A stretch of 64,000 bases of DNA from Methanoregulaceae archaeon PtaB.Bin056 (GCA_002067095.1 MVQD01000037.1:17098-81097), one strand, 5' to 3'; shown: positions 52,296 to 61,649, numbered from the stretch's first letter. Notes: generated by a model not told the origin, from the letters alone. Translations and numbers: made by a program.

Positions 52296-54074
52296 CTATG
52301 CGATGAGGAGATAGATGAGTGTTACTGCGGTCCCGATGAAGATCACCGTCATGACACTCCCTGCCCTGATGAAATCCCTCGTGGAATACCCTCCCGGACC
52401 CATCAGGAGTGCATTGACCTGGTGGGTGGGGAGGATGAATGAGTTCGATGCACAGACCGCGACCAGGAGGGCGAGGGCACGGGGATCCACGCCGGTCCCG
52501 GCCCCGGCAATCATCACCAGCGGGACGAGCAGGACCGTCGCGGCAACATTGGAGATGACGAGGGAGAGCACGGTCGCGAGGACTGCCACTGCACACATGA
52601 TCACGAGTGGGTGCGCACCTCCGAGGCCCTCGATGAGGGACCCCGCGATGAGTGCTGCCGCCCCGGTCTTCTCCATTGCGATGCCGAGCGGTATCAGGCC
52701 AGCGATCAGGGCGATTGTCTTCCATTCGATTGCCCGGTACGCCTCTTCGATGGTCAGCACCCCGGAAACGACCATCGCTGCCGCACCCGTAAGGAGGGCA
52801 AGTGAGAGGGGAACACCGGTCATGGTGAGGGCAAGGGCCGCAGCGAATATCAGCACCGCGAGGTGCGCCATGCCGTGCCGCACCGCGTCACCTTCGGGAT
52901 GGGTGAGAAGGAGGAGGTCCTTGTGGCCGGCAAGGAGGCGGAGTGTGTCCCAGGCACCGAACGCCACAATCACATCTCCGGCTGCAAGGGGCATGTGCGA
53001 AAAGTCGGCGCGCGTCTCGGTCTCTCCCCTCTGGTGAACGATAGGCTCGATCGAGAACAACTGCCTGAACCCTATCTCGCGCATTGTCTTGCCGGTGATC
53101 GAGGCCTTCGGCCTTACTATCAACTCCGCAAACCCATATCCTTCCCCTTCGAGGATCTCTTTGAACCTGCTTTCGGGCCCCGTGGGGATACAGCCGGATT
53201 CCCTGATGAACTTTGAGAACCCCTCCTCAGGCCCGATGAATGCGAGTTCCTGGCCTTCCTCAAATCGTGTCGCACGCGAGGGTGCAACAGCGATCTCCCG
53301 CAGGGACCGGATGGCGAGAAGGTCAAGGTCGTACTGTATCTTGAAAAACGCCTCCTCCCGGGTCTTTCCCACAAGGGATGAGGAAGGAGGTATGGTTGCA
53401 GTCCTGACTGGATGATCTATTCCCCAGATCTCTGCAATAGTCGTCTTCCTGTCCACCTCCTCCCTCCTCGGGAGAATGCGATCCCCGGCGAATGCAAAGA
53501 GCAGTACCCCTGCAACAAGGAGAGGCACCCCTATCGGCGTGACCGCAAAGAGGGAGAATGGGGCTGCGTCGGACTGCCTGAGGAGGTCGTTTAAGACGAT
53601 CAGGGGACTTGACCCGATCATCGTGATACTCCCGCCGAGGATCGCGGCAAACCCCATCGGCATCATCAGGCGTGAAACGGGGATCCTGGTCTGTTTTCCA
53701 ATCCTCCTCACTGCGGGCAGAAAGAGCGCCGCCGACCCGATGTTCTGCAGTACAGACGAGAGGAGCCCCACCGTCATCGAGGTGGTTGCAACGACCCGCT
53801 GATCGCTCGTCCCGGCATGCCGGATGATGGCATTGGCGATACGGGATGTGACGCCCGTCCGCTCGATGCCGTACCCGAGGATCATCACCGCCGCCATCGC
53901 GATGACCGCATTCGACGCAAATCCAGAGAACGCATCCATTGGGGAGATGAGGCCAAGCCAGGCAAGGGAGAGGCTTGCCAGGATGGCGACCATGTCGATC
54001 CTGACCCATTCGCTCACGAAGAGGGCGATCGTGACCGCAAGGACTGCCCCAAGAAGGAGAATTCCGGTATCCAT
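52296..54074 (-). CDS. SLC13-type anion permease with two RCK_C domains
   Basis: A 592-residue transporter of the DASS/ArsB-like superfamily. Membrane helices at the N-terminus (about 1-180) and C-terminus (about 400-592) flank two TrkA-C-type regulatory domains (about 215-290: SSLVGKTREEAFFKIQYDLD; about 300-375: AELIVRPKASITGKTMREIG). The C-terminal helices include SFILPTHQVNALLMGPGGYS. Anions such as sulfate are the usual cargo. The gene leads the leftward sulfur cluster, 14 nt before the MBL gene. Confidence 0.85.
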   Translation of the reverse strand: MDTGILLLGAVLAVTIALFVSEWVRIDMVAILASLSLAWLGLISPMDAFSGFASNAVIAMAAVMILGYGIERTGVTSRIANAIIRHAGTSDQRVVATTSMTVGLLSSVLQNIGSAALFLPAVRRIGKQTRIPVSRLMMPMGFAAILGGSITMIGSSPLIVLNDLLRQSDAAPFSLFAVTPIGVPLLVAGVLLFAFAGDRILPRREEVDRKTTIAEIWGIDHPVRTATIPPSSSLVGKTREEAFFKIQYDLDLLAIRSLREIAVAPSRATRFEEGQELAFIGPEEGFSKFIRESGCIPTGPESRFKEILEGEGYGFAELIVRPKASITGKTMREIGFRQLFSIEPIVHQRGETETRADFSHMPLAAGDVIVAFGAWDTLRLLAGHKDLLLLTHPEGDAVRHGMAHLAVLIFAAALALTMTGVPLSLALLTGAAAMVVSGVLTIEEAYRAIEWKTIALIAGLIPLGIAMEKTGAAALIAGSLIEGLGGAHPLVIMCAVAVLATVLSLVISNVAATVLLVPLVMIAGAGTGVDPRALALLVAVCASNSFILPTHQVNALLMGPGGYSTRDFIRAGSVMTVIFIGTAVTLIYLLIA

Positions 54075-54234
54075 GGCGTCATTAGGCAGATGTGGCCGAA
54101 GAGAAAAAAAAGATTGCCCATATTGTCGGGAAAAGAAAAAATCCCTTCATGCAGGGAAATACAGGGGGCTTTGGGGAATCCTCCCTGACCCATGGGCGCC
54201 AAAAAGATGCGGAAATGGAGGCGATGCCTGCGTA

Positions 54235-54915
54235 TCAGATGGTTTTGTCCCTCCATCTCCTGGCACTGCATGGATCGTCGGTGACAAACCCATCAACTCC
54301 GAGCTCCCTGGCACCCTCCCACTGAACTTCTGAATTCAGGGTCCAGGGGATCACAAGGATACCCCGCCGTTGAGCATCCGCGACAAGGTCCTGATCAAGG
54401 AGGTCTTTCCTGGGCAGGATGGCATTGATATTCTTAAGGGCAGCCGTGGTCGAAACGCCAGGGAGAGGTTGCGAATAAATCAGGCCGGTGTGTGTGCCGG
54501 AGAGGATCTCTGAAGCCATCTCGAGCGATGCGCGATGGAATGAGACCACCATGAGCGGGGATGGGGCCTCCCTTTCAAGGATACGGCAGACCTCCATCTC
54601 GGACCCGGGCTCCTTGATCTCAACGAAGAGCCCGCACTGTCCCCTGACCTCCTGGCATATTTCCAGAAGCGATGGGACATGCTCCCCATCCCCCGCATCA
54701 AGGGCTGCCAGTTCTTCCGCGGTCAGGTCCGATACGCGTCCAGCCACGTTGGTGGTGCGGTCAAGGGTGGGATCATGCATGACGACCGGGACCCTGTCAC
54801 GGGACATCCTGACGTCCACCTCAACGAAATCAGCACACTTCATGCCTGTGCGTATTGCCTTGCAGGTATTCTCGGGGAGGCCAAGCCCTGCTCCCCTGTG
54901 GCCCACAATGAACAT
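54235..54915 (-). CDS. Glycerophosphoryl diester phosphodiesterase
   Basis: A 226-residue GDPD. HRGAGLGLPENTCKAIRTGM gives the catalytic His-Arg and Glu, VEVDVRMSRDRVPVVMHD the acidic metal site and second His, and FVEIKEPG the later Glu. Acts on glycerophosphodiesters from lipid turnover. The start at ATG 54915 is immediately preceded by a perfect hairpin (54917-54937), and the GTG at 54936 lies within that hairpin's base. Confidence 0.9.
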   Translation of the reverse strand: MFIVGHRGAGLGLPENTCKAIRTGMKCADFVEVDVRMSRDRVPVVMHDPTLDRTTNVAGRVSDLTAEELAALDAGDGEHVPSLLEICQEVRGQCGLFVEIKEPGSEMEVCRILEREAPSPLMVVSFHRASLEMASEILSGTHTGLIYSQPLPGVSTTAALKNINAILPRKDLLDQDLVADAQRRGILVIPWTLNSEVQWEGARELGVDGFVTDDPCSARRWRDKTI

Positions 54916-54916
54916 G

Positions 54917-54937
54917 AGTGGGGGTTTTTCCCCCACT
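54917..54937 (-). promoter_or_regulatory. Hairpin immediately upstream of the phosphodiesterase start
   Basis: AGTGGGGG and CCCCCACT flank a T5/A5 loop (54917-54924 and 54930-54937), ending 1 nt before the ATG. In the transcript this 8-bp GC-rich stem would occupy the ribosome-binding region, so it may control translation, or the start may be leaderless. Confidence 0.5.
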
Positions 54938-54990
54938 GGTTAAAATAATCGACGGGTCTGCCGCACCGTTCGCTGAACAACCATAATGTA

Positions 54991-55749
54991 ATGTATTCGC
55001 GTGATGACATGTCAACACAAGAGCCTCAGAAAACCCAGCGCATTTACCTACCTCCGAGCCGCATGCCCCTCCCCATCCGTATACCTTATCTGGACATCTG
55101 CCCTTACAGGGAGGTCTCCCTCCCTGAGCGTATCATCCGCCTTGTTCTCCCTTTTCTCATTGGCGGAGCGTATTTCGGGATCTGCCTCCTCATGCTCCCT
55201 TATGAGAATGCGCTTCTCCTTGGCGGCCTGATGCTTGCATACGTCTTTCCCCCCGCAGGCAAAGAGAGTGTCATCCCTCTCGGGATTGCAATCGGGTTTC
55301 CGTGGTGGCTGATGGCATGGTCGATTGCCCTCATGGACATACTCGCGGGGATATTCATGGCCCTGAACTGTGACCTGGCGCTCAAGATCCCCCTTCTGGG
55401 GAGATGGATACAGCACTTCATGGAGAGAGGCGGTGATTTTGTGAACAGGAGACCATGGCTCGAACGCTTTTACTTCGCCGGCGTGGCCCTTTTCGTGATG
55501 TTTCCGCTTCAGGGAAGCGGGGGGATCGGGGGGACCCTCGTGGGAAGGATGATAGGGCTCTCGGCAGGACGAACACTCGCGGCAATATCACTTGGGGCAC
55601 TTGCGGGATGCACACTGATCGCCGTCGGGGCCCAGTTGATAAAGGAACTCATATCCATGAACCTCCTTCTAGGGATTGGAGTAATGATCGCAGTCCTTTC
55701 TGTCCTGGCTGTCGCATATCTCCTGTATAAGAGGAGGATCCAAAAATGA
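54991..55749 (+). CDS. Small multidrug export-like membrane protein, longer paralogue
   Basis: A 252-residue protein of the same family as 33332-33958. It has a soluble N-terminus of about 45 residues, then helices (IIRLVLPFLIGGAYFGICLL) and the loop-helix region ERFYFAGVALFVMFPLQGSG, where the family's conserved small-residue loop lies. A shorter form from ATG 55009 is possible. Overlaps a small open frame at 55746. Confidence 0.72.
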   Translation: MYSRDDMSTQEPQKTQRIYLPPSRMPLPIRIPYLDICPYREVSLPERIIRLVLPFLIGGAYFGICLLMLPYENALLLGGLMLAYVFPPAGKESVIPLGIAIGFPWWLMAWSIALMDILAGIFMALNCDLALKIPLLGRWIQHFMERGGDFVNRRPWLERFYFAGVALFVMFPLQGSGGIGGTLVGRMIGLSAGRTLAAISLGALAGCTLIAVGAQLIKELISMNLLLGIGVMIAVLSVLAVAYLLYKRRIQK

Positions 55750-55940
55750 AAAGGCAATGCGCTGCCATCTCTTCCTGGACGGCCGGGGGCAGATGCAAGG
55801 GCCCCGGGCACTCCGCTGCTTCTCGGAGAAGGATGATCCGCATGCAGGACAGGATCGCCGGTTGCGCCATCCCCCATCGCCTGATGCGGGGGGATAGGAG
55901 CATCTCTGGAATTCCAAAAGGGGGGCGTGCGGTACTGTGA
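55746..55940 (+). CDS. Possible small Arg-rich protein linking two genes
   Basis: A 64-codon frame that overlaps the gene before (ATGA) and the gene after (GTGA) by 4 nt each, with GGAGG 7-8 nt before its ATG. The product is Arg/Gly/Ser-rich (MKRQCAAISSWTAGGRCKG) with several Cys and no recognisable family, which is also what a non-coding frame would give. The tight overlaps are the only argument for it. Confidence 0.3.
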   Translation: MKRQCAAISSWTAGGRCKGPGHSAASRRRMIRMQDRIAGCAIPHRLMRGDRSISGIPKGGRAVL

Positions 55941-56509
55941 GCCTGGTGATGACGTTTTCGGGGATGACAGGTGCGGTGATGGCGGGGGACCAGAGAGAGA
56001 TCACCTTCCAAGGTGATGAGTCCCGCATCAGCCTGCTCGAATCCGAACTCAACTCGAACCTGCTCACGAACGATGAACAGCTGCATTCCCGCGCGAAGGA
56101 GCTCGGCATCGCGATCACCATAAGGGACGACAAGTGCAAAATACGGGCGCACAACGGTATCCTCATCGGGGAGGTAACCGAGACGGACGGTCCTGTGATC
56201 AAAAGGAGGCGTCTCTGTGTCTCCTGCGGACAGTATGCCATCATCGAGAAGACGGGCCCCGAATGGACTGTCCGGTCCCGTGGAGAGGGAAGCCACTTCC
56301 TTGTCCTTGGAAACGATGCAACAAAGGCCATCGCATATGCCTGCATACAAAAGCACTGGAGGCCTTGTGGAGGATCGCAGGAGGACGCGGTCAAGGTGCT
56401 TATCCTGTCGATGCAGGAGGCAGCAAGGAGGACTGCATCAGTGAGCAGGTCGTTCTCCATCATGCAGACCCAAACGAGGGCCGGCGTGCCGGGTAGCGCC
56501 TGCCTGTGA
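55937..56509 (+). CDS. DUF2121-like protein
   Basis: A 190-residue protein starting with GTG (MSLVMTFSGMTGAVMAGDQR), the N-terminal pattern of the methanogen DUF2121 family, which has a proteasome-like fold by description. The middle has IKRRRLCVSCGQYAIIEKTG, and the C-terminus helical segments (KVLILSMQEAARRTASVSRS). Function unknown; the family is largely restricted to methanogens. Confidence 0.72.
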   Translation: MSLVMTFSGMTGAVMAGDQREITFQGDESRISLLESELNSNLLTNDEQLHSRAKELGIAITIRDDKCKIRAHNGILIGEVTETDGPVIKRRRLCVSCGQYAIIEKTGPEWTVRSRGEGSHFLVLGNDATKAIAYACIQKHWRPCGGSQEDAVKVLILSMQEAARRTASVSRSFSIMQTQTRAGVPGSACL

Positions 56510-56758
56510 ACGTGTTGGTCCATCGTGATCACCCGCGGCACACCTGGCAGATAAAGTGCGCGACTTTTCACACCATATTTACACGAATTATCCCCTTCCA
56601 GGACGACCCAGCAGGCGATTCAGAGCGCGCTCCTGATAGATCCATTCCTGGCACGTGGATTTTTAGCCACACGCAGCAGAGTGGGAGAGGCTGTGCATTT
56701 CCGCCGGATCGTCTTCATTCCCAAAAAGAGACATTTATAGGGAGAAAAGGAGAGACTG

Positions 56759-57067
56759 ATGGGACAACATTATGGAGAGAGAATGAACCCGAAAGTGCGC
56801 ATGATCGTCGAAGAGTTCTTCCCAAAGATCATTGAGACACATATACGGACCAGGTCTTCGGTCGAGACGGCACGGTTCAGCCTGGACCGCTACCGCACCA
56901 TGGGACTGCAGGCAGTCAGGAACCTCCCCCCTGAAGTGCAGCAGGAGAACAGGGATGCACTGGATGAAGCATACCGGCTCGCAATCGAGAGGCTTGAAGA
57001 ATTCCATTCAAGGGAGGTATCGCAAGCGGGAACTGCAGTTCCGAAAAAGACTTCCCAGTCGCACTGA
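56759..57067 (+). CDS. Small helical hypothetical protein
   Basis: A 102-residue charged, helical protein (KVRMIVEEFFPKIIETHIRT, then ALDEAYRLAIERLEEFHSRE). AGGAGAG precedes the ATG by a good distance. TATA-like ATTTATAG lies about 28 nt upstream. No family recognised, no signal peptide. Confidence 0.6.
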   Translation: MGQHYGERMNPKVRMIVEEFFPKIIETHIRTRSSVETARFSLDRYRTMGLQAVRNLPPEVQQENRDALDEAYRLAIERLEEFHSREVSQAGTAVPKKTSQSH

Positions 57068-57522
57068 CAGGCTCTTCTTTTGCTCTTTTCCCTCTATTAA
57101 GGGCAGGACCGATAAACTGCCTTCATTTTACCGGGGCTGTCCGCACCTGCACCCACCTGCCTGATGCAGCCGCCGCCCTTCCATCATTGCTGCGAACGTG
57201 TTACCAATCCATCCGGGAGGCGGCACCTCGGCCGCCAATGGCGCGTTCGAGCGGGCAAGAACAGGTTCTGAACCATGAATCAGGTCGCAGAAACGGCGGC
57301 GGTCCATCAGCTGATCCGCAATGAAGACAGAAATACAGATCCAGTCCCGCATACAAAACGGCGAAGATTCATTTTTTTCACCCCCTGGTATCTCACATTG
57401 CTTCCCCTGCCGGTTTTCTTGACCTGGCATCTCCCATCCGTGCGAACAACATCGGAAATCCTATTAACTACGGCATCGCAGTCTTTAGTGTGTCATGCTA
57501 TGCCATAGCATGGTGAGTCTCC
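57068..57522. other. Long intergenic region upstream of binding protein 1
   Basis: 455 nt without a convincing gene; several short frames are Pro/Arg-rich noise. It holds the liv promoter at its right end: TTTAG near 57483 and ATTAACTA near 57462 are weak TATA candidates. The 15-bp operator palindrome is at 57496-57510, and the ribosome site GGTGAG is at 57512-57517. Confidence 0.55.
57494..57512. promoter_or_regulatory. Operator palindrome upstream of binding protein 1
   Basis: CATGCTATG-C-CATAGCATG is a perfect 9-bp inverted repeat with a 1-nt centre; inside it, TGCTA-N5-TAGCA (57496-57510) recurs exactly upstream of livG/binding protein 2. It lies 11 nt before the ATG and touches the ribosome site, so a bound protein would block expression. 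Confidence 0.65.
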
Positions 57523-58848
57523 ATGAAGCGCGAGAGTGTTTTATTTGTATTTCTGGCGATCTGCCTTACGTTCCTGCTGTTGAGCTCAGGCTGCACCGAG
57601 CAGCAGCCTTCCGGTGATGGCGGAGAGGTCAGGATAGGAGTGGTCGCTTCCATGACCGGCGCTGCCAGCACGACCGGCAAGGATATCTGGCAGTCCGCAG
57701 AACTGGCGGCGGAGGAGATCAACGCGAAGGGCGGCATATACGTGAAGGAACTCGGGAGATCAGTCCCTGTCCGCCTTGTGCAGGGTGACGATGAATCCAC
57801 CCGCGAAGGCGGTCAGAAGGCGGTATCCAAGCTGATCACCCAGGACAAGGTGGATGTCCTCGTCGGCGGCTATTCGAGCGCGGTAGTCTCTGCGCACCAG
57901 GCCATCGTCGCGGAGTACAGAGTGCCCTATATCATCTCCGGCGGTTCGAGCACTTCGGTGTCGCACCGAAACGACATCGACACGAGCTACATGTTCTTCC
58001 ACCGCCCGAACACTGATGATTCTGGTGAGGCGAGCATCCTGTTCGTCGACGAGGTGGTCAGGCCCGCTCTCATTGGCAAGTTCGGGTTCTCCGAAGACCG
58101 CCCGCTGAAGCTTGCCGTCATCTACCAGGACAGCCCGTTCGGGAAGGGACAGCTTGATGCCGTGAAGAACGTCATCGCGGCGCGCAACCTCAGAATAGAG
58201 ATCATCGCAGAGGAGCCGTTCAAGATGGGGGAGTCGGACTTCAGGACTGTACTCACCTCGGTGAAGGCAAAGAACCCGGATATGATCTACTCTGTCACGT
58301 TCCTGAACGAACTCGTTCCCATGACCCAGCAGGCAAGGAGAGACGTCGGCCTCAACACCCTGATACTGGCAATCGAGAACAATGATGACCCCGATTATTA
58401 CAAGGGCGTCGGGGTATACGGTGACGGCCAGGTGATGGAGAGCCGGTTCTCGCCCTATGCTGTCCCGAGGGGTTCGACCGAAATGGCCACGAGGCAGTTC
58501 CTCGCCAACTTTGACAAGAAGTACGGTGGCTTTGCGGGAATGATGGGTGCTGCGACGTATGAATCCGTGTACATCACGAAGGAGGCGATCGAGAAAGCCG
58601 GGAGCCTTGACAAAGCAAAAGTCAGGGATGCACTGGCGACCCTTTCCATGCCCCAGATGATGGAGATCATGAAGGGAGGGGTCATCTCGTTCTCCCCGGA
58701 TTTCAGGGAGAGCAAGTTCGACCTCTATGTCGTGCAGCTGGCGATGGACCAGGCATCGGGAGAGCCGAGGCCCTTCATCGTCTGGCCTGACAACTTAAAA
58801 GACAGGGAATTCGTGGTGCCTGACTGGTATTCTCCTGGATCCTCCTAA
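57523..58848 (+). CDS. HAAT-family ABC transporter substrate-binding lipoprotein 1
   Basis: A 441-residue periplasm-facing binding protein of the branched-chain amino acid/amide type (LivK-like). The signal and lipobox (LLLSSGCTEQ) anchor it. Conserved: VASMTGAASTTGKDIWQSAE and VQGDDESTREGGQKAVSKLI, then IVGGYSSAV-like ligand-site region. Binding pocket residues cannot be read. Starts the operon with livH and livM; GGTGAG precedes the ATG. Close paralogue at 62475. The ligand is unknown. Confidence 0.9.
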   Translation: MKRESVLFVFLAICLTFLLLSSGCTEQQPSGDGGEVRIGVVASMTGAASTTGKDIWQSAELAAEEINAKGGIYVKELGRSVPVRLVQGDDESTREGGQKAVSKLITQDKVDVLVGGYSSAVVSAHQAIVAEYRVPYIISGGSSTSVSHRNDIDTSYMFFHRPNTDDSGEASILFVDEVVRPALIGKFGFSEDRPLKLAVIYQDSPFGKGQLDAVKNVIAARNLRIEIIAEEPFKMGESDFRTVLTSVKAKNPDMIYSVTFLNELVPMTQQARRDVGLNTLILAIENNDDPDYYKGVGVYGDGQVMESRFSPYAVPRGSTEMATRQFLANFDKKYGGFAGMMGAATYESVYITKEAIEKAGSLDKAKVRDALATLSMPQMMEIMKGGVISFSPDFRESKFDLYVVQLAMDQASGEPRPFIVWPDNLKDREFVVPDWYSPGSS

Positions 58849-58880
58849 ATCTTTTTTAAGGACTGGAGAAGGATTACTGT

Positions 58881-59762
58881 ATGGACGGGACCATCGGGAT
58901 ACTCAGCCAGGTTGCCTTCTGGGGCCTTTATTCGGGGTGCATCTACATCCTGCTGGCAACGGGTCTCAACCTCATCTTCGGGGTCATGAAGATCGTGAAT
59001 TTTGCCCACGGCGAGTTCCTGATGCTTGGGACCTACATCACGTTCTTCCTCTTTGTCATCAGCGGCTTCAACCCGTACGTCCTCCTGGTAGGCTCAATTC
59101 CCATTCTCATCATCGTCGGAGTCATCGTTGAGCGTCTCTGCTTCAGGCCTATTCTCGGGACCGGAAAACTGAACGAGATCTTCATCAGCCTTGGGTTGAT
59201 CTACATCTTCCAGAACCTGGTAGCACTCATCTGGACCGATGAATGGAGGTCTATGAGGAGCCCGTTTGCGGATATCCTCATCAATCTCGGGCCGCTCCAG
59301 CTGCCTCTCGATTACCTGATCATCATCACGGTCACGGCAATGATCCTCGTCTCACTCTACCTCTTCCTCCAGAAGACTGCGCTCGGCAGGGCGATTAGGG
59401 CAGCAAGTCAGAACCGCAGGGGCGCCATGCTCATGGGAGTCAACGTGGAGAGGGTGGACATGCTCACCTTCGGCATCGGTGCAGGACTCGCCGGTGCGGC
59501 GGGCACTCTGTGGGCGGTGAGCGGACAGGTCTTCAACCCGTACATGGGTTCCATCCCTGCCATCAAGGGTTTTGCCATCATCATCCTCGGCGGACTCGGG
59601 AGCATCCCGGGGGCCATCATCGGGGGCCTTGCCATCGGCATGGTCGAGAACTTCACGGCGTTTACTCTCGGCGGTTCCTGGAAGGATGCCGTGTCCTTCA
59701 TCCTGCTGATCGTGGTCCTCGTGATCAGGCCGACGGGCCTCTTCGGGGAGGCTGAGGAATGA
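58881..59762 (+). CDS. livH: ABC transporter permease, LivH type
   Basis: A 293-residue permease with about eight helices. LATGLNLIFGVMKIVNFAHG near residue 30 and AIIGGLAIGMVENFTAF near residue 250 are typical of LivH. The EAA-like cytoplasmic loop AIRAASQNRRGAMLMGVNVE contacts the ATPase. Overlaps livM by ATGA. Confidence 0.92.
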   Translation: MDGTIGILSQVAFWGLYSGCIYILLATGLNLIFGVMKIVNFAHGEFLMLGTYITFFLFVISGFNPYVLLVGSIPILIIVGVIVERLCFRPILGTGKLNEIFISLGLIYIFQNLVALIWTDEWRSMRSPFADILINLGPLQLPLDYLIIITVTAMILVSLYLFLQKTALGRAIRAASQNRRGAMLMGVNVERVDMLTFGIGAGLAGAAGTLWAVSGQVFNPYMGSIPAIKGFAIIILGGLGSIPGAIIGGLAIGMVENFTAFTLGGSWKDAVSFILLIVVLVIRPTGLFGEAEE

Positions 59763-60724
59763 AACTCTTCAACCCGCACGATCCCCGCCACCTTCTCACT
59801 TCGGCACTCCTCGTGCTCGCATTCCTGATCCCTTTCGTTATCGGATCGAACCTCTATTACCTGACCATCCTCATCCTGATGCTGATCTTCATCATCTACG
59901 CATCAGCCTGGAACTTCCTCACCTTCTCCGGACAGGGCTCGCTTGGGCATGCAGCATTCTTTGGTCTCGGGGGATATGCCGCATCGCTGATGGCTGTAAA
60001 GTTGGGTCTCCCGCCGCTCGTCACCCTCTTGTTCGGTGGCTGTTTCGCCGCGCTGATCGGGGTCCTCATCGGGCTCACGTGTGTCCGCCTGCGCGAATGG
60101 TTCCTCGCCATGGTGACGTTTGGGTTCGCGGTGATCATCCAGACCCTCATCGTGAGCCAGCTTGCTCCGGTGACCGGCGGGTGGGACGGGTTCCCTGTCC
60201 CAAAACTCGTCCCACCCTCCTTTCCCGGGTACCTTATGATCGAATATTACCTGGTGTTGCTGATCGCGATCGTGATCATCCTTATATTCCGGTACCTTCT
60301 CCAGTCGAGAATAGGGCTTGCACTGGCAGCAATCCGGGAGAACGAGGTAGAGGCGAGGGCTGCCGGGATCAACCCCGTGCCTTTCAAGCTCTTCGCGTTC
60401 GGGGTCAGCGCGTTTGTGACGGGGATAGCCGGGAGCCTTGAGATATTCCACTTCGGGTACATCACGCCCGAGATATTCGGGATCGATCTCTCGTTCTGGC
60501 CCATCATCTATTCCATCACAGGGGGACTCGGGACGCTTGCAGGGCCGATCGTGGGGACGATCGTCGTCACGCTGCTCTGGGACGGCCTGAACTCATTAGG
60601 CCTGACCTATGCCCGTTTCATCATCATCGGCGTCCTCCTCGTGCTCATCATCATCTTCCTGCCGCGGGGGCTCGTCTCGCTTCCTGATGAGATAAAAAAG
60701 AGGCTCAAAAAAAGGAGATCCTGA
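59759..60724 (+). CDS. livM: ABC transporter permease, LivM type
   Basis: A 321-residue permease. SGQGSLGHAAFFGLGGYAAS and the coupling loop IGLALAAIRENEVEARAAGI are LivM signatures. The end has a basic tail (KKRLKKRRS). It is followed by a convergent hairpin and the livF gene on the other strand. Confidence 0.92.
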   Translation: MKLFNPHDPRHLLTSALLVLAFLIPFVIGSNLYYLTILILMLIFIIYASAWNFLTFSGQGSLGHAAFFGLGGYAASLMAVKLGLPPLVTLLFGGCFAALIGVLIGLTCVRLREWFLAMVTFGFAVIIQTLIVSQLAPVTGGWDGFPVPKLVPPSFPGYLMIEYYLVLLIAIVIILIFRYLLQSRIGLALAAIRENEVEARAAGINPVPFKLFAFGVSAFVTGIAGSLEIFHFGYITPEIFGIDLSFWPIIYSITGGLGTLAGPIVGTIVVTLLWDGLNSLGLTYARFIIIGVLLVLIIIFLPRGLVSLPDEIKKRLKKRRS

Positions 60725-60902
60725 CCCTTCTCCCGGGGTGAAGGTGGACCTGCAACGCTGGTAACACCGTTCAGGTTATGGAGAAACTCCTCTTCCCCCC
60801 TCTGAAAGTTCCGCTTGCACGCATTCTGGCCGGTGATTCGCGATGCGCCATTCGGCGGGAATGAGCGCAGGGTCCCTGACGCCGTTGAGGCGGGGGGCAG
60901 GG

Positions 60903-60923
60903 CCGGGGGTGCATCACCCCCGG
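60903..60923. terminator. Perfect hairpin between convergent livM and livF
   Basis: CCGGGGGTG-CAT-CACCCCCGG is a 9-bp stem with a 3-nt loop, followed on the plus strand by seven A. It lies 179 nt after livM and 34 nt after the livF stop (minus strand), where it is followed by GGCCC. It could help end either transcript. Confidence 0.45.
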
Positions 60924-60956
60924 AAAAAAAGAGTCCTGAAGATCCAGAAAAAAAGA

Positions 60957-61649
60957 CTACATCCCGAGATACGCTTCTTTTATCTGATCGTCGTGAAGAA
61001 GATCGTCAGCGGGTCCGGTTCTCGTGATCCTTCCGCTCTCGAGGACGTATGCCCGGTGTGAGATCTCAAGCGCCCTTCGCACGTTCTGCTCAACGAGCAG
61101 GATTGTCAGGCCTTCCTCGTTCAGGCGCTGCACGGTGCCGAGCACCATATGGACAAGTTTTGGGGAAAGGCCAAGCGATGGTTCGTCGAGGACAATGATC
61201 TCGGGGTCTGCCATGAGGCACCTTCCAATCGCAAGCATCTGCTGTTCCCCCCCGCTCAGAGTCCCCGCATTCTGCGCCTGCCTGTCTTTGAGCAGGGGAA
61301 AGAGCTCAAACACATGGTCCAGCGCATCACCATCCCTGCGCACATACGCGCCGAGCTCCAGGTTCTCTCTCACGGTCATCCGCGGGAAGAGCTCCCTCTT
61401 CTCGGGCACGAGTGAAAGGCGGCGGCGAACGATCTCATAGGTGGGAAGCCCGAGAATGTTCTCCCCGCGCAGGAGGATCCGCCCTGTGGGGGATGTGTTG
61501 AGCCCAAAGATGGTTGAAACGAGGGTGCTCTTTCCCGCACCGTTCGATCCGATAAGCGTGACCACCTCTCCCCTCGAAACCTGCAGGGAGACGTCCCACA
61601 ACACCTGGAGGTGTGAATACGATACGTTCAGGTTCTCAATGGCGAGCAC
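60957..61649 (-). CDS. livF: ABC transporter ATPase, LivF type
   Basis: A 230-residue ATPase. Walker A GSNGAGKSTL, signature LSGGEQQMLAIGRCLMADPE, Walker B IIVLDEPSLGLSP and the H-loop VEQNVRRALEISHRAYVLES are all present. It pairs with LivG and powers the LivHM channel. Downstream of livG by 15 nt on the minus strand. Confidence 0.94.
   Translation of the reverse strand: MLAIENLNVSYSHLQVLWDVSLQVSRGEVVTLIGSNGAGKSTLVSTIFGLNTSPTGRILLRGENILGLPTYEIVRRRLSLVPEKRELFPRMTVRENLELGAYVRRDGDALDHVFELFPLLKDRQAQNAGTLSGGEQQMLAIGRCLMADPEIIVLDEPSLGLSPKLVHMVLGTVQRLNEEGLTILLVEQNVRRALEISHRAYVLESGRITRTGPADDLLHDDQIKEAYLGM

Noticed and set aside
52296..54074. SLC13-type gene as a potassium channel because of RCK_C domains
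   Set aside because: The membrane parts read as a two-halves anion permease; RCK_C domains are common inserts in this transporter family.
55669..56571. A 300-codon minus-strand frame over the DUF2121 gene
   Set aside because: Ser/Cys/Pro-rich product without motifs; the plus-strand frame has a family-like N-terminus and better coding character.
57128..57430. A 100-codon leftward frame in the liv upstream region
   Set aside because: No ribosome site, no family-like sequence and mixed composition; regarded as intergenic.
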